From NCBI GenBank assembly GCA_029990175.1, contig JARKIP010000033.1, forward strand, positions 16,289,001-16,353,000: a DNA stretch of 64,000 bases, given 5' to 3'. The DNA comes from Petunia secreta (Eukaryota > Streptophyta > Magnoliopsida > Solanales > Solanaceae). Below are positions 57,770-64,000 of the stretch, in pieces (position 1 is the first letter of the stretch; the number at the start of each line of letters is the position of its first letter). The notes beneath the pieces were generated by a model. It did no database searches, had not been told where the DNA came from, and saw nothing but the letters and a program-made list of their open reading frames with translations. Made by a program: the position numbers and the translations under genes.

Positions 57770-59099
57770 AAAAGGGTCAAAATTACCCCTCTACTATTTT
57801 TTATTGTTTCAGTTTACCCTTCGTTATACAATTTGGTCTCTCAAGCCCTTACCGTCATACTATCAATCACATATACCCCTATTTTTAACGGAGGGACACG
57901 TGGCATGCACAGGACTTCTAACCCCGCCCCAATTAAGATTTACCCGATTTCTTTTAAACCCAACTCAATTTTGACCCCAAACTAACTAAATCCTTGTCAC
58001 CTTCCTCATTTCATCTCCACCTTTACACCACCTCTAAATCTCCAATAAAATTCAACACTCCATTATCAGTTTAGCCACCATTGATACAAACAATTTTCTC
58101 TATATAAAACGGTAGTTTTAACAAATTTTCGAAGTCAATCTGAAAAAAAAAACGATTGTCAGACCCAATTGTCTTACCGTCATCCCCGATTCAGACCACC
58201 ACCGACGGTGATGGCAGTCTTCTTTTCTCTTAAATGGAGTTGGTTTGTAATCCGTTTGAGTTTTGAGTACTGATTTTGATTTGATAAAGCCACAAAATCT
58301 TTAGCCGGTGTTGATTTCAACAGAAGTCAAGAGTTCAGTTTTTCAAATTGGTTAATTAAGTGGGTACATGTATGGGTATTTGAACTGTATGAAATTGAAC
58401 ACAATTAGCTTCCACCAGTCAATACACATCTCATTAAAGGCAAGTATATGTTGACAATTTCTAGGGTAACTACAAATCAAGCTATGAGGAAGTGAAATCA
58501 AGATGAAAAAATTAAACTTTTCAAGACCCAATAAAAAAATATATTGTGCAACACACAGGAATTAACATGCTTTCAATGAATTTTCGTCAAATTTTTCTTC
58601 TCTATAAAAATAAAAAGTTTCTATTTCTATAATTCTTCTTTGTCTTGTTGAACTGAGGTGCAGTGAACTTTGGTTGCAGAGATGAATGAAATCTTGCAAT
58701 TTGTTACTCCAAAATTGCAAGATTTCAACTATTATGTCAAAAAGATTGTATTTTGATGATGCGGTTTACAAAATTTCTAGTGATTTTTCAAAAATATTGG
58801 ATTTTGATGAAGGGGTATATGGAGGATATGTACCAGATTACAAAAATGGGAAAAGTTGCAAGAAAAATGGAGAAAATGCATTTGATTAGAAAATGGTGGC
58901 AAAAATGGAGTGATAGGGTGGAGGAGGAGGACGGCTGGGATGGGTTTGCAAATGGTGTGAAATGGGTCGGGTAAAAAGGCATGGGTTCGGGTATTTTGAT
59001 TAGGATTAGGTTGGAGTTCCTGTGCATGCCACGTGTCCCTCCGTTAAAAATAGGGGTATATGTGATTGTTAATAGTAGAGGGGTAATTTTGACCCTTTT
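57770..59099. mobile_element. 1.33 kb element with long inverted ends
   Basis: The left end (AAAAGGGTCAAAATTACCCC, then after an extra 65 or so bases AATCACATATACCCC, CGGAGGGACACGTGGCATGC) is mirrored at the right end (59,015-59,099, ending GGGTAATTTTGACCCTTTT). Total inverted similarity is about 90 bp; the left side carries an insertion at about 57,800-57,863 relative to the right. No clear target duplication is seen. The interior has short open frames around 58,686-58,970 but no known domain. It is probably a non-autonomous DNA transposon. Confidence 0.75.
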
Positions 59100-59640
59100 C
59101 CGTTTTTTTTTTTTAAAGTATAATGGTGTTTGAGACAAACCTTTTTAAATGTTCTCATTCTTCTTTATTTGCAACTTGATTCTTTAACTATTATCACCTA
59201 TAATTAAACATTCTCATTTCCTCTCATGTGAAAAATATGACAAAATATAAGTTAAAAAGAAATTATAGGGCCATGGACCTCTAGTACTTTTGTAGAGGTC
59301 TTTCTAAATCATTATGTATTAGCACTTTTCATTGAACTAAAATATTTCCAGAGGCCGGGACTGGAAGTGGGAAAATAGAGGGAAGGAGAAGAGGCTGCAT
59401 AGAAAAAAAAATATATCACAAAGTAGTGCTGAGTGTTAATGTGACATAAAAAGAAAGTGTTAATGTGACATGATCATTATCCAATAAAAAAGATATTGTT
59501 CTCCTTTAAACAACAGGAGAATATGATCATGCAAAAAGAAGCTTCTTTACCACACTGATTATTTAGCATCTGAATATTAAAGTTGACATAAAAAAGGCAC
59601 AAAGCAGAGAACAATGTGTTTTTCTGTGTGTATTAGTAGT
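59100..59640. other. Upstream region of the receptor kinase gene
   Basis: The region is AT-rich and has no coding sequence. It presumably contains the promoter of the LRR receptor kinase gene. A T run (59,103-59,115) borders the TIR element. Confidence 0.4.
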
Positions 59641-59877
59641 GGGGTTCTCATTCACCACCAACTCATCACCAAGTAGACTCTTTTTAGCTCCACTCAACCT
59701 TATTCATTGACCCTTGTCAAGAATTGGTTCTTTCTTGCTTTTTTTTTCTCTTTGAATGCTTTGTGGGTCCCTAATACTAAATCACAATTTGCACCATTTG
59801 AATCTTTAGCTGTGAGTGATGATGTCAATTATCTACTACTCTTGTTTGTATTTCTTGATCATTCTTTGCAGGTTTCA

Positions 59878-62800
59878 ATGGTCATGGCTATTACAGGTCA
59901 GTTCTCTTCCTCACTTAAATATTTTATTAGTATATTAATTGTATATATACATGTTGTTATATTACTTTCTTGATCTTTAAGGTATATTGAATTAAGTTTG
60001 GAATGCTAGTTAGAGTTATTTCACTTTACAAAACATTTCTTGATCAGGTTTCATTGGTTAATTTGTTCCTTTCTTTCCCTTTTTCTTTTCGTTATGTAAG
60101 AACAACAATAACCAGACTATCTTAAATAAGGTAGTTACAATATCTCTTTTTCAAAAAGAATTCTTTTTGTACTTCTATTGTATCTTGCATGCAATATGGA
60201 CTGTGGTTTCATAAAATGAATTCTGTTCTGTTAAAATAAATTGTTAGAACATAAAAAGGAGGTTGCTTTTTTGAATTAATGGTATTGTTGTTATGTTGTA
60301 GCTACAATGCCTATCTCTTTGATATCACTAATACGGAAGAAGCTTTACATGGAAGCTTTCTAAAATAGAAATTGTTAGTCATGACTCATGTTGCTGTTTT
60401 GTTGTTATTCTTGTTTGTGTATCCTCCGGGGATGCGATACGGAAAAAGTTCATAAATTTCTTTATTGTTGGAAATTTTGTTATGTATAGAATATCATAAA
60501 CAAGGAGAAGGATCAGTTGGAAGCTCTCTTCTGGTTGATACAGAAAATTCCATGTCCACAGCCTTTTGTTTCCGGCATTTTCACTTGAAACTGTTAGTAA
60601 ACTTGCTGATGCTCCTACTTCTCTGCAGCAGTGGTTTCTCCTCAAATGATTATGATGTCGAAGGTATGGAGTAATAGGTTTGTTTACTGAATCAGTAAAA
60701 GTTGCATGGTTTTGGTAAACGCAATTCATTATTTGGGAAACAGACCTATCAATTAACCTCTTGCGTATTGTGGTTGCTGGTTCAGGTCATGCTTTAATAG
60801 AGCTGCTGAAGGCTCTGAATGACGCCAACAATAGAATCACAGACTGGAATATTCATTTAGTGTCTCCATGTTTCAGTTGGTCTCATGTTACATGCAGAAA
60901 TGGAAATGTCATATCCCTGTAAGGGCCTTCCCACACTGAGAGTTCTTTCCTCTTTCTGTTTTAAATAAATCAAATATCGCAAGCAGCAACAACAATAAAA
61001 AATCAAGTGTAATCCCACGAGTGGGGTCTGGGGCGGGTGAGATGTACACAAGAACTTACATATGATATTCTTAGTAAACAAATTTGAGAATCCTAACACA
61101 ATCAAGCATTGTTCTAATTAAGTTGTTTTGTATATTCACTTTCCAATTATGTTATTTATGCAGGAGCCTAGCTTCTAACGGATTCTCAGGAACTCTTTCA
61201 CCGTCCATAACAAAATTGAAATATTTGGTTAGCTTGTAAGTATCCTCATTTTGTATAAAATACTCAATTTCCATCTTTCTCTTATTTCCTTATCCTGCTT
61301 ATCTCTCAACAGGCAATTGTCTATGAATCTGTTATCAAAGATCTTGAAAATCTCAATGTACTACTTGTGGTATAGTCCTTTCCAGAAAGAGCGAGTAGGT
61401 ACTAGAGATGTATCCAATCACTTTAGATTGAGATTTTAAAGTATTTCAAGGATGAAAACCATCATCCTTGTGAGGAATTCAAACAGCACTTTTGGTAGTA
61501 GTTTATAACCAGCTTAGTTGCTTTGTTTTTCATTTGGGCGTAATTACCACATTGGGAAGTAGAGTATTCAAGTCCATAGTGGGATTGAACAGGCAAAGAA
61601 TCATGATGATCACTAAGCCCGAAAAGGTGTTAACAACCTCAACCTGTGCCCCGACTTTACAAGACATAACTTGATTTCTTCTCAGAAAAATAATTAGTCA
61701 ACGTGACACTAGTCTCAGTGTCTTGTCAGGCCAAGAAAAGTTCTGTGGAGCGTTGCTAATAGGCTATTGGTCTGTGCAGGGATTTACACGATAATAATCT
61801 ATCTGGTGTGTTACCTGATTACCTTAGCAGCATGGCAAATCTGCAAAACTTAAATCTTGCAAACAATAGGTTTAATAGCTCTATTCCAGCAGCTTGGGGT
61901 CAGCTTGACAATCTTAAGCATTTGTAAGTGCTTGTTTTTCTTTTTTCTTTTTTCTTTTTTCTTTTTTCTTTGTTTCTTGCTTTCTCTAAGACCTTAACAC
62001 AGTTCTCATAAAATGGTTTCGACTTTACAAACCTTCAGTATACATTCTTGCCACAAAGTCTTGCTATGACTTGTCCATTTGTCCTGCATCAGGGTCATAA
62101 GAGGAAATGACGTAACTGGAACTGTGCCAAATTCACTTTTAAATATCACAGGCTTGAAGGAACTGTGAGAACTATGTTAACCTTTCGGCTGCCCTTTGCT
62201 CTTCTTTTGCAATTTTCAGCTGGATTTATTGTTGTTATATTTGATTGATGTTTTCAGTGAGTTCTTGAACATTTTCTTCTGTACTCCTTACCTATCTTAT
62301 CTCTCACAGGGACCTGTCGTCCAATGATCTGACCGGAGGTATCCCACTGCAGTTGTTTTCAATACCAATATACAAGTAATGTCATCTCTTTCTTTCCACT
62401 TGTTAAGCTTTTCCATTTTTGCAAAATAATTGTTCTGCATGTGATGTTAAGCTCTAATCCTGCCTTGCACAAAGATATATGTTGTCTTTACACTGTCTTA
62501 ACTTGGAACGTGGAACCTTAAACTTCCTCCCTTTTTATCATGAATAACTACGGTAACTCTATTATTCTTTTTCTACCATAAACACCAAAAGATAATTGTG
62601 ATAAAGAATAAAATTGCTCCCTTTCTTCAGTAATTTCTTATGAGATATCCTATACATTTCTTAAATATTATGATCATCACTTGTCACTCTGACAAGTGTA
62701 ATTGGCCATTTCTAGTGATAATGGTCATCATTAGTCAGTCTAGCTACCATAATTGGTTATTGATTGTGATAATAATCATCATTTGTCACTCTTAAGTGTA

Positions 62801-64000
62801 TAGTGGGTCATTTCTAGTCATAATGATCATCATATCTCACTATAACAAGTGTAATTTGCCATTTCACTCATAATGATCATCATTTATCACTATAACAAGT
62901 ATAATTGGTCATTTATTGTGATAATCATCATCATTTTTCACTCTAACAAGTGTAAGTGGCCATTTCTACTCATAATGATCATCATTTGTCACTCTTACAA
63001 GTATAGTGGGTCATTTCTATTCATAATAATCATCATTTCTCACTATAACAAGTGTAATTGGCCATCTCTACTCATAATGATCATCATTTGTCACTCTAAC
63101 AAGTATAATTGGTCATTTATAGTGATATTCATCATCATTTGTCACTCTAACAAGTGTAACTAGCCATTTCCACTCATAATGATCATCATTTGTCACTCTA
63201 ACAAGTATAATTGGTCATTTCTAGTGATAATGATCATCACTTGTCACTCTTACAGGTATAATTGGCCATTTCTAGTGACAATGATCATCAATTCTCAGTC
63301 TAACTATTCTAACTTGTCTTTTGTGATTAACGTAGATGAATTTATCACTCTTACAAGTATAATTCCTCACTTATAGTGATATAACCATCATAATTTGTAA
63401 CTCTAACTACTCTAATAGTGAAAAAATATGATGAAGATAGAAACAATTGAAGAACGCGCTCGGAACGACACATAAAATTTTACAAACATCAATTTGACGT
63501 TCGAAACAAGACTAAATGGATGGATCATCATTTCTCACTATAACAAGTATGTTGGTCATTTCTAGAGATAATGATCATCATTTGTCAAACTAACAAGTAT
63601 AGTAGGTCATTTCTAGTTACAATGATCATCATTTGTCACTCTAACAAGTGTAATTGACCATTTCTATTGATAATGATCATCATTTCTCACTATAACAAAT
63701 GTAATTGGCAATTTCTACTCATATGATTATCATTTGACACTCTAATAAATATAATTGGTCATTTATAGTGATAATCATCATCACTTATCACTCTAACAAG
63801 TGTAATTGGCCATTTCTACTCATAATGATCATCATTTGTCACTCTAACAAGTATAATTGGTCATTTCTAGTGATAATGATCATCACTTGTCACTCTTACA
63901 GGTGTAATTTGCCATTTCTAGTGACAATGATCATCAATTCTCAGTCTAACAAATCTAAGTGGTCTTTTGTGATTAAAGTAGATGAATTTATCACTCTTAC
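59878..64000 (+). CDS. LRR receptor-like kinase, N-terminal exons (At5g63710-like), partial
   Basis: Exons (GT-AG, all in frame): 59878-59896, 60490-60663, 60786-60918, 61164-61235, 61780-61923, 62093-62164, 62310-62375; the rest lies beyond the window. An alternative start is the ATG at 60,552, directly before a signal-peptide-like stretch (LLVNLLMLLLLCSSGFSS). The mature N-terminus has an LRRNT domain (ALIELLKALND, DWNIHLVSPCFSWSHVTC) and then LRRs: LSLASNGFSGTLSPSITKL, LDLHDNNLSGVLPDYLS, LNLANNRFNSSIPAAWGQL, LVIRGNDVTGTVPNSLL and LDLSSNDLTGGIPLQLF. Exon sizes of 72, 144, 72 and 66 bp are typical of SERK-related LRR-II kinases. Resemblance is closest to Arabidopsis At5g63710. It would be a plasma-membrane receptor or co-receptor; the kinase domain is not visible here. 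Confidence 0.9.
62650..64000. repeat. About 51-bp minisatellite with higher-order repeat, inside an intron
   Basis: The unit is close to AATGATCATCATTTGTCACT, then CTAACAAGTATAATTGG, then TCATTTCTAGTGAT, repeated more than 20 times with substitutions. Because 51 is divisible by three, some frames stay open and give fake repeat peptides (for example 62,873-63,163). A larger block containing GTCTTTTGTGATTAA plus GTAGATGAATTTATCACTC recurs with a spacing of about 646 bp (near 63,310 and 63,960), so there is a higher-order structure. It continues past the right edge. Confidence 0.92.

Noticed and set aside
62873..63376. Open frames encoding repeats such as HSNKYNWSF
   Set aside because: They come from the 51-bp minisatellite, whose period is a multiple of three; they lie in an intron of the receptor kinase gene.
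62650..64000. Regular repeat array that might suggest CRISPR
   Set aside because: Units are contiguous and diverged with no distinct spacers, and the context is a plant gene intron.

Overview
The window looks like a transposon-rich stretch of a plant nuclear genome, most probably from a Solanaceae species. The evidence is GT-AG introns, a cytochrome P450 resembling the CYP71D group, an LRR receptor kinase gene, Ty1/copia, Ty3/gypsy, CACTA and hAT elements, and three tandem copies of an endogenous pararetrovirus resembling the solendovirus-type elements known from Solanaceae. The species cannot be fixed from the sequence alone. Host genes are few: a broken P450 (27.5-29.4 kb), a truncated unknown membrane-protein gene (30.0-30.8 kb) and the intact 5' half of an LRR receptor-like kinase gene that runs off the right edge (from 59.9 kb).

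Layout. 1-4.05 kb is AT-rich with degenerate repeats and no convincing gene. 4,057-19,250 is a nest. A roughly 0.8 kb element with 77-bp terminal inverted repeats carries a 14.4 kb CACTA (En/Spm) transposon inside its right repeat, with a TTT target duplication. The CACTA element has decayed TNP2-like and TNPA-like genes, a tRNA-Gly-derived sequence in a TNP2 intron, a 457-bp tandem repeat between the genes, and a processed retrocopy of ribosomal protein eL24 (intact reading frame, 15-bp target duplication) in the long TNPA intron. 20.7-26.97 kb is the 3' part of a decayed Ty1/copia element with an unusual 3.3 kb stretch between pol and the 3' LTR. The P450 pseudogene follows.

30,766-53,934 is a pararetroviral block: a 385-bp inverted fragment, then three near-identical head-to-tail genome units on the minus strand (about 7.4-7.7 kb spacing). 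Each unit carries a small ORF1, a large ORF2 (movement protein, coat, zinc knuckle, protease, reverse transcriptase, RNase H), ORF3, ORF4 and a promoter/poly(A) region. All three units have coding breaks in ORF2; the middle one is least damaged. Only the junction between units 2 and 3 keeps the tRNA primer site. On the left the block abuts a truncated host gene; on the right it abuts a Ty3/gypsy protease domain, so host sequence is missing on at least one side.

53,935-56,833 is the 5' part of that gypsy element (LTR, tRNA-Met primer site, gag, start of protease), split by a 1,060-bp hAT-like element with 19-bp perfect ends and an 8-bp target duplication. 57,770-59,099 is a 1.33 kb element with long inverted ends. 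59.6-64 kb is the receptor kinase gene, whose last visible intron is filled with a roughly 51-bp minisatellite.

I see no novel multi-gene system. The most informative structures are the pararetroviral array and its junctions, the eL24 retrogene inside the CACTA element, and the nested TIR elements with readable target duplications.
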